DNA of 64,000 bases from Candidatus Villigracilis affinis (GCA_016718275.1 JADKEA010000020.1:186001-250000), one strand, 5' to 3'. Positions 43,664 through 52,648 are shown, counted from the first letter of the stretch. Program-made: numbers and translations. Notes: generated by a model from the letters alone, not told the origin.

Positions 43664-44611
43664 TTAACTCTTGTTTGGGTTTTTCAATAAATATAACGCG
43701 TCTTTTGGCATGAGGATTTTCAGCGCGCGATGTTTGATGTTGATATCGGCATGGGAACTGCCGAGGGCTGGATCGCCATCCACTTGAATGGAGAAGGCCA
43801 CATCTGATTCTACCCGCGCGGTGTGAAATGGCAAGCGCCGCGCCTGATCGGAGGTGAGGTGACGGCCTGCAACGAGATCAAAAAAATGACGCAGCGCATC
43901 GGCGACGCTGTTGCCGCTGAGCAGCCACATATCCATTTCATTGTCGTCGAGTAATGCCTCGGGTGAAAGTACCGACATGCCGCCCGCATAATGGCGGATG
44001 TTGGTTGCGACCGCCACAAGATAATGACCTTCCACCAATTGACCATCCGTCCACACGCGCAGATCGAGTCCATGCCAGAAGGTGGCTTCCCAAACGGTGG
44101 TGGCGAAAAAATGCGGAACGGAGATATGTTTGAAAAAACGATGGCGTGGTTCGATCTTGTTGATCGTATGTGCATCCAAACCAACGCCTGCCCACAACAA
44201 AAACGGATGGTCGTTGCACATGCCCACATCCACTTGCTGCACATCTACATTGGCGAGCAATTTGGCATTCTCGCGTAATGACCACCAGTTGAACCAGCTA
44301 AACGGTTTTTGTCCCTGCTCAATGGCCCAGACGTTGGTTGTGCCTGCGGGGAGAACAGCGAGGGCGGTATCTGAATCCAACAATCCGCTGGCAACCTGAC
44401 CCACCGTCCCATCGCCGCCGATGGCGAAGACCGCATCATATTTTTCTGTGGCGGCTTGATGTGCGGTCTGGGTTGCGTGCGTGCCGCTGAGAGTCTCGGC
44501 AATTTCAATGCTCCAGCCTGCTTCTTTGAGCGGATGAATGATTCCGCGCACGTAACGCCTCACGGGGTAGCGTCCCGCGGCTGGATTGTAGAGGAGAAGT
44601 CCCTTTCGCAT
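43664..44611 (-). CDS. Diacylglycerol/lipid kinase (YegS/DgkB family)
   Basis: Cytoplasmic or membrane-associated lipid kinase of 315 residues. 'LLYNPAAGR' opens the DAGK catalytic domain, 'AIGGDGTVGQVASGL' is the nucleotide-binding GGDGT motif and 'LAVLPAGTTNVWA' follows in place of the usual GTxNDxA. Members phosphorylate diacylglycerol or related lipids in phospholipid recycling. The C-terminal beta-sandwich half is present. A TATAAT lies 7 bases before the start codon, suggesting leaderless transcription. Confidence 0.92.
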   Translation of the reverse strand: MRKGLLLYNPAAGRYPVRRYVRGIIHPLKEAGWSIEIAETLSGTHATQTAHQAATEKYDAVFAIGGDGTVGQVASGLLDSDTALAVLPAGTTNVWAIEQGQKPFSWFNWWSLRENAKLLANVDVQQVDVGMCNDHPFLLWAGVGLDAHTINKIEPRHRFFKHISVPHFFATTVWEATFWHGLDLRVWTDGQLVEGHYLVAVATNIRHYAGGMSVLSPEALLDDNEMDMWLLSGNSVADALRHFFDLVAGRHLTSDQARRLPFHTARVESDVAFSIQVDGDPALGSSHADINIKHRALKILMPKDALYLLKNPNKS

Positions 44612-44618
44612 GGAGAGG

Positions 44619-44624
44619 ATTATA
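44619..44624 (-). promoter_or_regulatory. -10 element giving a leaderless lipid kinase transcript
   Basis: A consensus TATAAT on the minus strand lies 7 bases before ATG 44611. Confidence 0.55.
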
Positions 44625-44653
44625 CCTGAGGGGATTCTGCCTTAAGACGTTTA

Positions 44654-44668
44654 AGTTCTTTAAGAACT
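44654..44668. promoter_or_regulatory. 15-bp perfect palindrome over the kinase -35 region
   Basis: AGTTCTT-T-AAGAACT overlaps the expected -35 position (44660-44665) of the Ser/Thr kinase promoter. It is a candidate operator; the regulator is unknown. Confidence 0.45.
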
Positions 44669-44682
44669 CGGAGGTCTTGCGA

Positions 44683-44688
44683 TATAAT
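44683..44688 (+). promoter_or_regulatory. -10 element giving a leaderless Ser/Thr kinase transcript
   Basis: A consensus TATAAT lies 8 bases before ATG 44697. No Shine-Dalgarno sequence is present. Confidence 0.6.
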
Positions 44689-44696
44689 CCTCACCG

Positions 44697-45812
44697 ATGA
44701 CCGACGAGACCCTTCTCAACGACCGTTATCAATTGCTTGAAAGGCTTGGCACCGGGGGCATGGCCGATGTCTTTCGTGCGCGCGATCTCATGCTGGATCG
44801 CTATGTGGCGATTAAAGTCCTGCGCAAGGATTATTCGACCAACGAAGAATTCCAGAAGCATTTCCGCATGGAAGCGCGTTCGGCGGCGAATCTTTCGCAC
44901 CCCAATATCGTCACCGTGCATGACTTTGGCTTTGCAGATGACCTGCTCTACATCGTCATGGAATACATCCCCGGCAAAGACCTCAAGCAACTCATCCGCG
45001 AACGTGGCCGTTTTTCAGTAGAGACGGGCATTCCGCTCATTATCCAGGCTTGTGCGGGGTTGGGATATGCCCACCGTGCTGGCCTTGTCCATTGTGATGT
45101 CAAACCGCACAACATGCTGGTCTCGCCCGATAACCGTCTCAAAGTAACGGACTTCGGCATCGCCCGCGCCCTCGCCACCATGACACCCGGCGAACGCACC
45201 GACATCGTTTGGGGGTCGCCGCTTTATTTTGCGCCCGAGCAGGCTCAAGGTGAGCCCCCTTCGCCCGCATCCGATGTGTATTCCATCGGTGTCGTCATGT
45301 ATGAGTTGCTGTGCGGTACGCCGCCGTTCGTTGCATCCACTTCTGATGAATTGGCGCGTTTGCATATTTCTGCCCGTCCGATTCCAATCCGCGAATATAT
45401 TCCTGATATCCCGACCGCGCTCGAAGAGATCATTATGAAGGTGCTCTCCAAAGAGCCTGCCGCGCGATATCGCACTGCCGATCAATTGGGACGCGTTCTT
45501 CTCAAATTTGGCACCCAGCCCGATGCTCCCGCGCCAACGCCTGTGCCAGTTCAAGCACCTGTCATCGCCGTTTCTCCAGAAATTTCGGATAAACTTCCGA
45601 CCAGGGATTCTCCGCCGCTTCGAGAGGTCACTGCTCCCAGGCAGTACACTCAACCCGCGCCCGCGCCTCAAGACGTCCCCGAGCCTGATGCTGCCTTCGA
45701 AGAAATTGACTGGGTCTTTTGGGGACTCGCCCTATTTGCCGTACTCACCGTCGGCGGACTGATTCCATTTTGGATGATGGTTTATTTTGCCTACAATCCC
45801 CCTGTTCGATAG
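44697..45812 (+). CDS. Hanks-type serine/threonine protein kinase, membrane-anchored
   Basis: This 371-residue protein has a kinase domain (about 10-270): glycine loop LGTGGMADVF, K40 in VAIKVL, catalytic D134 in HCDVKPHN, D152 in DFGIAR and APEQ in the activation segment. The usual HRD arginine is replaced by cysteine (HCD), so activation-loop phosphorylation may matter less. A Pro-rich linker (about 280-335) leads to one membrane helix near 343-365 and a very short outer end, so no extracellular sensor is present. Its position ahead of rpe, rpmB, asp23 and fakA resembles the prkC region of Bacillus. Confidence 0.94.
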   Translation: MTDETLLNDRYQLLERLGTGGMADVFRARDLMLDRYVAIKVLRKDYSTNEEFQKHFRMEARSAANLSHPNIVTVHDFGFADDLLYIVMEYIPGKDLKQLIRERGRFSVETGIPLIIQACAGLGYAHRAGLVHCDVKPHNMLVSPDNRLKVTDFGIARALATMTPGERTDIVWGSPLYFAPEQAQGEPPSPASDVYSIGVVMYELLCGTPPFVASTSDELARLHISARPIPIREYIPDIPTALEEIIMKVLSKEPAARYRTADQLGRVLLKFGTQPDAPAPTPVPVQAPVIAVSPEISDKLPTRDSPPLREVTAPRQYTQPAPAPQDVPEPDAAFEEIDWVFWGLALFAVLTVGGLIPFWMMVYFAYNPPVR

Positions 45813-45874
45813 TTGCTTTCGCACACCCGAGAAATCGTTGGGATGATTGCGCATTGTCAAAGTGCAACAATCTC

Positions 45875-46537
45875 ATGAATAAATTCCTCCTCGCCCCCTC
45901 CATTATTGCCGCTGATTTCACCCATATCGCAGATGAGATCGCCGCCTGCGAATCCGCTGGCGCCGATTGGCTCCATGTCGATGTGATGGATGGTCATTTT
46001 GTCCCCACCATTACCGTTGGGCCGCTTTTTACCGAAGCCTGCAAACGAGCCACCAAACTTCCCATTGATGTCCACTTAATGATTTCAGAACCAGAGAAAT
46101 ATCTTGAAGCTTTTGCCAAAGCGGGCGCGAACAATATCACCGTCCACGTGGAAACCTGTCCTGATTTGACTGGAACCGTGAAGAAGATAAAGTCACTGGG
46201 CTGCACTGCGGGCATTACACTTAACCCTGCCACCCCTGCCTCTGCATTGGATTCTGCTTTGCCGTTTGCCGATCTCGTTTTGGTGATGAGCGTGGTGCCT
46301 GGTTATTCCGGTCAGGTATTCATGCCCGAGATGATCGGCAAGGCGGAGGAGATCCGCAATAAATTAAATGCCCTGCGTTCCAAAGCTCATTTGGAAGTGG
46401 ATGGTGGCATGTCTGAAAAGACGATCCCGCTCATGGTTCAGGCAGGTGCAAATGTTTTTGTGGCTGGCAATGCCGTCTTCAAACATCCTCAGGGAGTGGG
46501 GCAGGGCATCAAGGCTTTGCGTGCCAGTGTGGTTTAA
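45875..46537 (+). CDS. rpe: Ribulose-phosphate 3-epimerase
   Basis: Cytoplasmic TIM-barrel enzyme of 220 residues that interconverts ribulose 5-phosphate and xylulose 5-phosphate. 'LLAPSIIAADF' opens the barrel, 'WLHVDVMDGHFVP' holds the metal and catalytic aspartate region, 'VHLMISEPEKY' follows, 'VLVMSVVPGYSGQVF' replaces the common MSVNPGFGGQ, and 'EVDGGMS' carries the second aspartate. ATG 45875 matches the family start; the frame extends back to 45719, overlapping the kinase gene, without homology there. It starts 62 bp after the kinase gene. Confidence 0.96.
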   Translation: MNKFLLAPSIIAADFTHIADEIAACESAGADWLHVDVMDGHFVPTITVGPLFTEACKRATKLPIDVHLMISEPEKYLEAFAKAGANNITVHVETCPDLTGTVKKIKSLGCTAGITLNPATPASALDSALPFADLVLVMSVVPGYSGQVFMPEMIGKAEEIRNKLNALRSKAHLEVDGGMSEKTIPLMVQAGANVFVAGNAVFKHPQGVGQGIKALRASVV

Positions 46538-46545
46538 AACAAAAA

Positions 46546-46564
46546 TCACGGCCCGAAGCCGTGA
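46546..46564 (-). terminator. Terminator of rpmB
   Basis: TCACGGC and GCCGTGA form a stem. On the minus strand it is followed by TTTTTGTTTT, so it serves rpmB. Confidence 0.82.
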
Positions 46565-46588
46565 CCTTTGATGTGATGGAAAAACAAA

Positions 46589-46774
46589 CTAAGCCGCAGA
46601 TTTGCCGAGAGTCTTAATGCACTTGGCGCACAGCGTCTTCTTGACCAGGCGACCGTTCTCCATGACCGAAACCTTCTGGAGGTTGGGCTTAAACGTGCGG
46701 TTGGTGGCACGCAGGGAGAATGAGCGATTGTGGCCGAAGGTGGTTGCTTTACCGCAGGTGTTGCATTTAGCCAT
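46589..46774 (-). CDS. rpmB: 50S ribosomal protein L28
   Basis: This 61-residue protein is a full-length L28 of the zinc-binding type. It has CNTCGK at residues 4-9 and CAKC at 49-52, plus 'GHNRSFSLRATNRTFKPNLQ'. It is part of the large ribosomal subunit. AAAGGAT precedes the start. It is transcribed opposite to rpe and asp23. Confidence 0.97.
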   Translation of the reverse strand: MAKCNTCGKATTFGHNRSFSLRATNRTFKPNLQKVSVMENGRLVKKTLCAKCIKTLGKSAA

Positions 46775-46956
46775 TTTGAATAGATCCTTTCAATTACAAT
46801 GATTCCAATACCTGACCTGGCAGCATACCACAGGGTCAGCGCCTTTACTCAAAGGCACGGGATTTTACCATATAACGCAACCTTCTTCAAGATAAGATGT
46901 TAAAATAGACACGGAAGGCTTGTCTAAACTTGGAGAAGAAGCTTTGGGAAGGTTTT

Positions 46957-47349
46957 ATGCCCCAAAGCATGACAAACTATATCGAGGAACCTATGGGCGA
47001 CGAAAAAACTACTTTGGGCGGGATCCATATTTCGCCAAACGCGGTGGCGACGATTGCATATTACGCCACCCTGCAATCCTACGGGGTGGTGGGGCTTGCC
47101 CCGAAAAACCTGGCGGATGGGATCGTATCCACCATTACCCGTGAACCTTCACGCGGAATCTCCGTCCGTTACAAGGGCGAGGATATTGATATCGACATCA
47201 ATGTCGTTGTTGAATATGGGACCCGCATCAACTCAGTGGCCGAAAGCGTGGCCAACACGGTGCGTTTCCATGTGGAAAAAGCGCTTGGACTGCGCGTCAA
47301 TTCTGTCAATGTGCATGTAGCCGGGCTGCGCATCAGTGACACAGATTAG
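46957..47349 (+). CDS. Asp23/Gls24 family protein (YloU-like)
   Basis: This 130-residue protein is one Asp23/DUF322 domain ('GGIHISPNAVATIAYYATLQ', 'DIDINVVVEYGTRINSVAESV', 'VNVHVAGLRI'). It is probably cytoplasmic or membrane-associated and is linked in Firmicutes to envelope stress and fatty acid kinase. ATG 46957 is preferred to TTG 46930 because GGGAAGG precedes it. It ends 15 bp before fakA, and the two are almost certainly an operon, as in Bacillus (yloU-yloV). Confidence 0.92.
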   Translation: MPQSMTNYIEEPMGDEKTTLGGIHISPNAVATIAYYATLQSYGVVGLAPKNLADGIVSTITREPSRGISVRYKGEDIDIDINVVVEYGTRINSVAESVANTVRFHVEKALGLRVNSVNVHVAGLRISDTD

Positions 47350-47364
47350 GAGCCGAGAAAACTT

Positions 47365-49032
47365 ATGGGTGTGGACACTGCGCGTTTAGAGAAATTCCGT
47401 ACGCTTCGCGTGCCGATCGATGGGCAATCGCTCAAGCGCCTGATCGATGCCGGCCTGACCTGGCTGCGTACCAACAAGGAAACGGTCAATGCCTTGAACG
47501 TATTCCCTGTGCCGGATGGCGATACAGGTACGAACATGGTGCTGACCCTGCAAGCCGCATGGAATGAGGTCAAGGATTCGGGAACCCGTAATCTGGGCGA
47601 GATGGCGGCCATGGTTTCCAAAGGCGCCTTAATGGGCGCACGCGGAAATTCGGGTGTGATCACCAGTCAGATCCTGCGTGGGTTTTCGCGTGGTGTGCAT
47701 GAAAAAGCCACATTGGATGTCCAAACTTTGGTGAAGGCATTTGGCGAAGCACGTGACACAGCTTATAAGGGAGTCGTCCGCCCTGTGGAAGGGACGATCT
47801 TAACCGTCATTAAAGAAGTTGCCATCGCAACAGAGGCAGCTTTGGGGTCCGCGAAAGATGCGATAGAGATCCTCGAAGTGGCGGTCAAAGCCGCAGATGA
47901 GGCGGTCAAAAAAACGCCTGAACTACTCCCAGTCCTCAAACAGGCAGGTGTGGTTGATTCGGGCGGCAAAGGCTTGTTCTTTATTTTGGAAGGTATGCTC
48001 AGGTATGTGTATGGTGAGTCGCTTGAAACGCCGACGATGAGCGTTCAGCCGATGTCAGCCATGAATTTGCAGGGTGCGCTGGATGAAGTGGAAGAGGGGC
48101 AGGATTACGAAGTGGTCGTGGACTTTGTGCCCACGGGAGAACTTGATCTTGGTTCATTTTATGGCCGTCTTGAAGAGATGGGTACCTCCATTCAAGTGGG
48201 TGAGGGTGAGGGCATGTACCGCATGCACATCCATGTGCCGACCGAGAACCGTTACCTGCCGATCGATTACATCATGGGCATCGGCACGGTGACGAAAGTA
48301 GCCATCGAAAATCTGCTTGCCCAAATGGACGATATTCAAAAAAGCAAACAGATTCAATTTACCACAGTGGAGCCAGGGCAGATCGCTGTGGTGGTCGTTT
48401 CGCCAGGCGCTGGCATTAGCCGCATTTTTGCAAGTTTGGGTGTGGCGGCCGTTGTGGCTGGCGGGCAAAGCATGAACCCGTCTACGCAGGATATTCTGAG
48501 CTCGTTTGAAAACCTGCCGACCGATAAAGTCATCATTTTGCCGAATAATAAAAATATCATCCTCGCAGCGAATCAGGCCAAAGAGGTGACTGTGAAACAG
48601 GTGGCCGTGGTGCCGACTCGCACCGTTCCGCAGGGACTTGCCGCCATGCTCTCGCTCATCCCAGACGGGGAACTTGATTCTGTCGCTGAGAAAATGACCA
48701 AAGCCTTGAGCGCGGTCAAGACAGGCGAGGTTACCATTGCGACCCGCACCGTGGAAATTGACGGTGTCAGCGTAAAAGATGGACAAGTCATTGCGTTACT
48801 GGATGGCAAGCTGGTTATCTCTGCTGAATCGGTGGAGCAGGGCGTGATGGAATTGCTTGAAAAAGCCGAAGCCGATCAACATGAACTCGTCAGCTTGTAT
48901 TATGGTGAAGGCATGACTCATGCTGAGGCCAACCGCATTGCCGATATTATCGTAACAAAATATACATCCCTTGAAGTGGAAGTGCAGGAAGGCGGACAGC
49001 CGCACTATCAGTTCATTATCTCAATTGAATAA
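47365..49032 (+). CDS. fakA: DAK2-domain fatty acid kinase (FakA/YloV family)
   Basis: Cytoplasmic protein of 555 residues. It has an N-terminal DhaL-type ATP-binding domain (about 20-215) with 'NVFPVPDGDTGTNM' (metal-binding aspartates) and 'ARGNSGVITSQILRG', a middle domain and a C-terminal DegV-like domain. FakA phosphorylates fatty acids held by a FakB (DegV) protein, feeding exogenous fatty acids into phospholipid synthesis. A DegV protein is encoded 2.8 kb downstream at 51799. AGGAG lies upstream of ATG 47365. The full family length is present. Confidence 0.93.
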   Translation: MGVDTARLEKFRTLRVPIDGQSLKRLIDAGLTWLRTNKETVNALNVFPVPDGDTGTNMVLTLQAAWNEVKDSGTRNLGEMAAMVSKGALMGARGNSGVITSQILRGFSRGVHEKATLDVQTLVKAFGEARDTAYKGVVRPVEGTILTVIKEVAIATEAALGSAKDAIEILEVAVKAADEAVKKTPELLPVLKQAGVVDSGGKGLFFILEGMLRYVYGESLETPTMSVQPMSAMNLQGALDEVEEGQDYEVVVDFVPTGELDLGSFYGRLEEMGTSIQVGEGEGMYRMHIHVPTENRYLPIDYIMGIGTVTKVAIENLLAQMDDIQKSKQIQFTTVEPGQIAVVVVSPGAGISRIFASLGVAAVVAGGQSMNPSTQDILSSFENLPTDKVIILPNNKNIILAANQAKEVTVKQVAVVPTRTVPQGLAAMLSLIPDGELDSVAEKMTKALSAVKTGEVTIATRTVEIDGVSVKDGQVIALLDGKLVISAESVEQGVMELLEKAEADQHELVSLYYGEGMTHAEANRIADIIVTKYTSLEVEVQEGGQPHYQFIISIE

Positions 49033-49040
49033 TTGAATAA

Positions 49041-49081
49041 ACGAAAAGAGGCGGCGCCATCATGGCGCCGCCTCTTTTCGT
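49041..49081. terminator. Bidirectional terminator after fakA
   Basis: A 20-bp perfect stem (49041-49060 with 49062-49081) rich in G and C ends in TTTTCGTTT. It lies between convergent genes. Confidence 0.93.
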
Positions 49082-49086
49082 TTAAC

Positions 49087-50106
49087 TTACTTTCTTTTGT
49101 AATTGACCCTCAACAAAGCGAAGGCCGCTTTTGCCATTTCAACCCCAGCCACAATGATGACAATGATTATGGCGATCGAGAATGAGAAATTGAAGATCTT
49201 CATCAGCATTTCCGCGTTGACCGAACTGTTGGGAACGCTTTGGAACGACTCGGCTGTAAAACCGAAGATATCTGGCGTGCGCAGGATAATGACAGCCAAT
49301 GCAATGCTGGCGGCTTCGATAATGATCTTTGCAATACGGGTGACGGAAGTCCATATTGCACTGCGGAGCAGGTAAATATCCAGCACAATCTCGGCAAGAA
49401 AGATCGCATTGATCCACGGCATGAATTTGAAGAATTCAACCGAGAACATGGGAATAAAGAATGCCTTTTCTTCAGTAAAGTAGGACATGCCGAGGATCTC
49501 AGGGAATAGATTCAAAATGGCGAGTCCTACGAAAGTAAAGACGATCTCGGCGATCAAGTCGCTGCGTTTGACCGTATCAGGGTCGGGTTCCTTGGCCAGA
49601 GAGGCGGGATCCCAGTCCTTTTCATCACTGAAATCGCCGATTTCCTTGTCTGGCAGCACGCGCTCAAGGATGACGAAGACGAGCACAATGTTGCCAAAGG
49701 CTGTAATTGCGGCCGAAACAATTCCTCCCAATCCCTTGCCGACAATGTTCACAAAATCCATGCCCATGAAAGGCGTGTCTGTTGCGGCGCGAATGCCTGT
49801 TAAAACCAACAACACAGTTACAAGGACGGGGATCACGATCTTCAACACCATCAGGAAGAATGGGAACAGGCGCGGGCCAATCAAATATGGATGTGGGTTA
49901 TAGGTCGCGGCCACTTTTTGCGGCGATCCATATTCTTTTAGCAGCTCGATCTCCATCGCTTCATCGCGCAGGCGTCCCGTTTGTTCGACGCGGTCTTCCA
50001 GCATATCCTCAAGCGTGGACTTCAATTCCTTTTCGATATCCTCGCGTCCTTTGAGGAGCGGCAGGTTCTTTCCAACTTCAGTTACATAGCGGTCTATTAA
50101 GTTCAT
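49087..50106 (-). CDS. HAAS-domain membrane protein
   Basis: This 339-residue protein has an N-terminal HAAS/DUF1700-like cytoplasmic domain (about 1-70: 'LIDRYVTEVGKNLPLLKGREDIEKELKS', 'LLKEYGSPQKVAATYNP'). About seven membrane helices follow, interrupted by a charged loop near 150-180. HAAS proteins are commonly paired with PadR regulators, as here: the PadR gene ends 9 bp upstream. A role in sensing or modulating the membrane is inferred from this pairing; no enzymatic motif is visible. Confidence 0.85.
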   Translation of the reverse strand: MNLIDRYVTEVGKNLPLLKGREDIEKELKSTLEDMLEDRVEQTGRLRDEAMEIELLKEYGSPQKVAATYNPHPYLIGPRLFPFFLMVLKIVIPVLVTVLLVLTGIRAATDTPFMGMDFVNIVGKGLGGIVSAAITAFGNIVLVFVILERVLPDKEIGDFSDEKDWDPASLAKEPDPDTVKRSDLIAEIVFTFVGLAILNLFPEILGMSYFTEEKAFFIPMFSVEFFKFMPWINAIFLAEIVLDIYLLRSAIWTSVTRIAKIIIEAASIALAVIILRTPDIFGFTAESFQSVPNSSVNAEMLMKIFNFSFSIAIIIVIIVAGVEMAKAAFALLRVNYKRK

Positions 50107-50115
50107 TTCTTCTCC

Positions 50116-50445
50116 TTACGCCAGCACTTTTGCCATCACAGACACGATGCCAGCCCATTCCTTTTTCAATTTCGGAAGGATCTTTTTTCCCTCCGCGCTG
50201 ATGATGTAATAGCGGCGCGGGCGCGCTTCCTCCAGCTTCCAAACCGATTCGAGCAGCCCATGCGCTTCCAGACGGCGCAGCAGCGGGTAGAGCGTTCCCT
50301 GGTCAACTTCCAGACCTTGATCTGAGAGCAGTTTGAGCAGGGAGTAGCCGTATTGCTCGCTGCTCAACTGACTGAGTACCGCCAGCACAATCACGCCGCG
50401 CCGTAATTCGAGAACAACATTTTCAAGTGATTCAGTGTTTGCCAT
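50116..50445 (-). CDS. PadR-family transcriptional regulator
   Basis: This 109-residue protein is a winged-helix PadR regulator ('LRRGVIVLAVLSQLSSEQYGYSLLKLL', 'VDQGTLYPLLRRLEAHGLLES', 'RPRRYYIISAEGKK'). It forms a bicistron with the HAAS membrane protein 9 bp downstream. A palindrome at 50471-50483 lies in its leader and probably mediates autoregulation. It may also affect the divergent MFS transporter gene. Confidence 0.95.
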   Translation of the reverse strand: MANTESLENVVLELRRGVIVLAVLSQLSSEQYGYSLLKLLSDQGLEVDQGTLYPLLRRLEAHGLLESVWKLEEARPRRYYIISAEGKKILPKLKKEWAGIVSVMAKVLA

Positions 50446-50470
50446 ATATCAACCTTTATTGCATTATACT

Positions 50471-50483
50471 GTGTGATATACAC
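50471..50483. promoter_or_regulatory. Candidate PadR operator
   Basis: GTGT-GATAT-ACAC lies 26 bp upstream of the padR start and about 50 bp upstream of the divergent MFS gene. PadR proteins often bind short AT-rich palindromes in their own promoter. Confidence 0.5.
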
Positions 50484-50520
50484 TATGTCAAGAGGAAAGT
50501 ATAGACCGAATTGCCTATGC

Positions 50521-50526
50521 TATACT
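50521..50526 (+). promoter_or_regulatory. Extended -10 element of the MFS gene
   Basis: TGC-TATACT (extended -10) lies 10 bases before ATG 50537, giving a leader of only a few bases. Confidence 0.5.
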
Positions 50527-50536
50527 CGTCAAAATT

Positions 50537-51796
50537 ATGAACATCCTGCGCGCTTTTTCACATCGTCCCTTTGCGTTGTTGTGGACAGGTCAAACAACAT
50601 CACGTCTTGGTGACAACCTATATCGCATTGCCCTCGCGTGGTGGGTGCTCGAAAAGACAGGCTCCGCCACAGCCATGGGGACCGTACTTATCTTTTCACA
50701 GGTTCCGCTCCTTATTTTTATCCTTATCGGTGGAATCGTTGTGGACCGTTTCCCGCGCATCCGCATCATGTTCCTTTCGGATATCTTAAGCGGGACAGTC
50801 GTTATATTGATCGCGCTTTTTTCCTGGCTGGATGTTTTACAGATCTGGCATATTTATATTGCCAGCCTGCTTTTTGGGTTCGTGGAAGCTTTTTTCTTCC
50901 CCGCCTATCAAGCGGTCATTCCACAGATTGTCCCTCCTGATATGCTGACAAGCGCCAACTCATTGAACGGACTCAGCCAGCGTATCATGGGTGTGATCGG
51001 GCCTATCGTTGGCGCTTCATTAGTTGCGGTGGGCGGCACTTCTCTCACATTTGGGTTGGATGCACTGTCATTCTTTGCCTCTGCATTTTGCGTGTTCCCG
51101 ATTCTTCGTGCAGGGCTTTATGAAATGCCAAAGAAGGAAGATTCAGCCGCTACAGAAATCAAACCGCGCCGTACTATAAAAGAAGAGATCAAGCGCGGAA
51201 TTGCTGATCTGCGTGAAGGTTGGAATGCCATTATCACCATTCCATGGATATGGATAACCATTCTTATCTTTGGGGTTCTGAATATTATGGAAGGGAGTCC
51301 GCGCGCGGTTGCGATGCCCTTCCTTATCAAAGATGAACTTGGCGCAGATGTTGCAGTATTGGGTTGGTTCGGTTCTGCCTTTTCGGTTGGGTATGTCGTG
51401 TGCGCATTGTGGCTCGGTCAATACAAACGCCTGCGTCGACGCGGGTTGTTGGGATACCTGCCTATCATGGTTAATGGCATCATGCTTTTACTCTTTGGCT
51501 TGAAATCCCCGATTCCTGTTTTGATCGCCGCCATGTTCGTTTACGGATTTTGTTTCAATATCTTTGGCTTGGTGTGGAACAGCACATTGCAGGAAATGAT
51601 TCCCCACGAAAAGCTTGGCCGTGTCTATGCCATTGACTCGCTTGGCTCGTGGATTTTGCTGCCGATCGGTTTTGCTCTTGCAGGCTGGGGAACTGATAAG
51701 CTTGGCTCTCCCACAGTATTCCTTATTGGCGGCGTTGGCACCATCTTGATGATTCTCATTGGGCTGTCTCATCCCGCAATTCGAAATTTGGATTAA
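50537..51796 (+). CDS. MFS transporter (MFS_3/EntS-like)
   Basis: Twelve-helix membrane transporter of 419 residues. The N-terminal signature 'FALLWTGQTTSRLGDNLYRIALAWWVLEKTGSA' is typical of the MFS_3 group of drug or siderophore exporters, as is 'YQAVIPQIVPPDMLTSANSLNGLSQRIMGVIGP'. A charged cytoplasmic loop of about 45 residues separates the two six-helix halves (about 195-240). The substrate is unknown; macrolide or siderophore export is known for relatives. It is divergent from padR and ends 2 bp before degV. Confidence 0.92.
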   Translation: MNILRAFSHRPFALLWTGQTTSRLGDNLYRIALAWWVLEKTGSATAMGTVLIFSQVPLLIFILIGGIVVDRFPRIRIMFLSDILSGTVVILIALFSWLDVLQIWHIYIASLLFGFVEAFFFPAYQAVIPQIVPPDMLTSANSLNGLSQRIMGVIGPIVGASLVAVGGTSLTFGLDALSFFASAFCVFPILRAGLYEMPKKEDSAATEIKPRRTIKEEIKRGIADLREGWNAIITIPWIWITILIFGVLNIMEGSPRAVAMPFLIKDELGADVAVLGWFGSAFSVGYVVCALWLGQYKRLRRRGLLGYLPIMVNGIMLLLFGLKSPIPVLIAAMFVYGFCFNIFGLVWNSTLQEMIPHEKLGRVYAIDSLGSWILLPIGFALAGWGTDKLGSPTVFLIGGVGTILMILIGLSHPAIRNLD

Positions 51797-51798
51797 TC

Positions 51799-52635
51799 AT
51801 GAAACTTGGAATTGTCACCGACTCAACTTCAGACCTCCCCGCTTACCTCGTTGGTCAATACGAAATTATCGTTGTGCCAACCATCCTTGTTTTGGAAGGA
51901 AAGGAATACGCCGACGGGATCGGAATCACGCGCGAAGAATTTTACAACCGCCTGCCCGCGCTTCGCACCCCGCCGACAACTGCCGCGCCTTCGATTGGAG
52001 ATTTCACCACCCCGTATGAGACTCTGCTCTCAAAAGGCTGTGACCACATCCTCTCAATCCATGCCGCCTCGCAATTGACCACCATTATCAACGTGGCGCG
52101 CAAGGCCGCCGAGGAATTCCCGGGCAAAGTCACCTGTGTGGATAGCGGTTCGCTTTCCCTCGGTATCGGTTTTCAGATCCTCGCCGCCGCCGAAGAAGCG
52201 GAATTTGGATTGCAGCCCGCATTGGCTGCGATCACCTCCACACAAGAGCGCCTTTATGTCTTCGCCGCATTGGATACGATGGAATATCTCAAACGCAGCG
52301 GACGTGTCCCTGGCGCGGTGGCAACCCTCGGCGGGTTATTGTCCATCAAACCGATGATCGAATTGAAGGATGGTGTAGTCAAACCTGTGGGGGCGGTGCG
52401 CACAACCAGCCAGGCAGATGAGCGTATCTTGAACCTGTTACTCGAAAGGGGAGAGCTTGAACGCCTCGCTATTTTGCACACCAATGCAGAACCGCGCGCC
52501 AAACAATTGCTCGATGAATTGATGAATCGCGTGCGGAAATCCATTCCGCGCGAGATTTTGTTCGTCAACGTCACGGCTGTGATCGGCACTCATCTCGGGC
52601 CGAATGGCATCGGTTTTGCGGCAGTGAAGAAATAA
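51799..52635 (+). CDS. DegV family fatty-acid-binding protein (FakB-like)
   Basis: Cytoplasmic protein of 278 residues, full-length DegV fold. 'LGIVTDSTSDLP' opens it, 'TTAAPSIGDFTTPYE' carries the fatty-acid-head-group loop, 'SGSLSLGIGFQ' follows, and 'LDTMEYLKRSGRV' with 'LLSIKPMIELKDG' completes the family signature. FakB proteins present bound fatty acids to FakA, which is encoded 2.8 kb upstream. It follows the MFS gene by 2 bp, so it is probably read on the same transcript. Confidence 0.93.
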   Translation: MKLGIVTDSTSDLPAYLVGQYEIIVVPTILVLEGKEYADGIGITREEFYNRLPALRTPPTTAAPSIGDFTTPYETLLSKGCDHILSIHAASQLTTIINVARKAAEEFPGKVTCVDSGSLSLGIGFQILAAAEEAEFGLQPALAAITSTQERLYVFAALDTMEYLKRSGRVPGAVATLGGLLSIKPMIELKDGVVKPVGAVRTTSQADERILNLLLERGELERLAILHTNAEPRAKQLLDELMNRVRKSIPREILFVNVTAVIGTHLGPNGIGFAAVKK

Positions 52636-52648
52636 CACATCCCCATGA

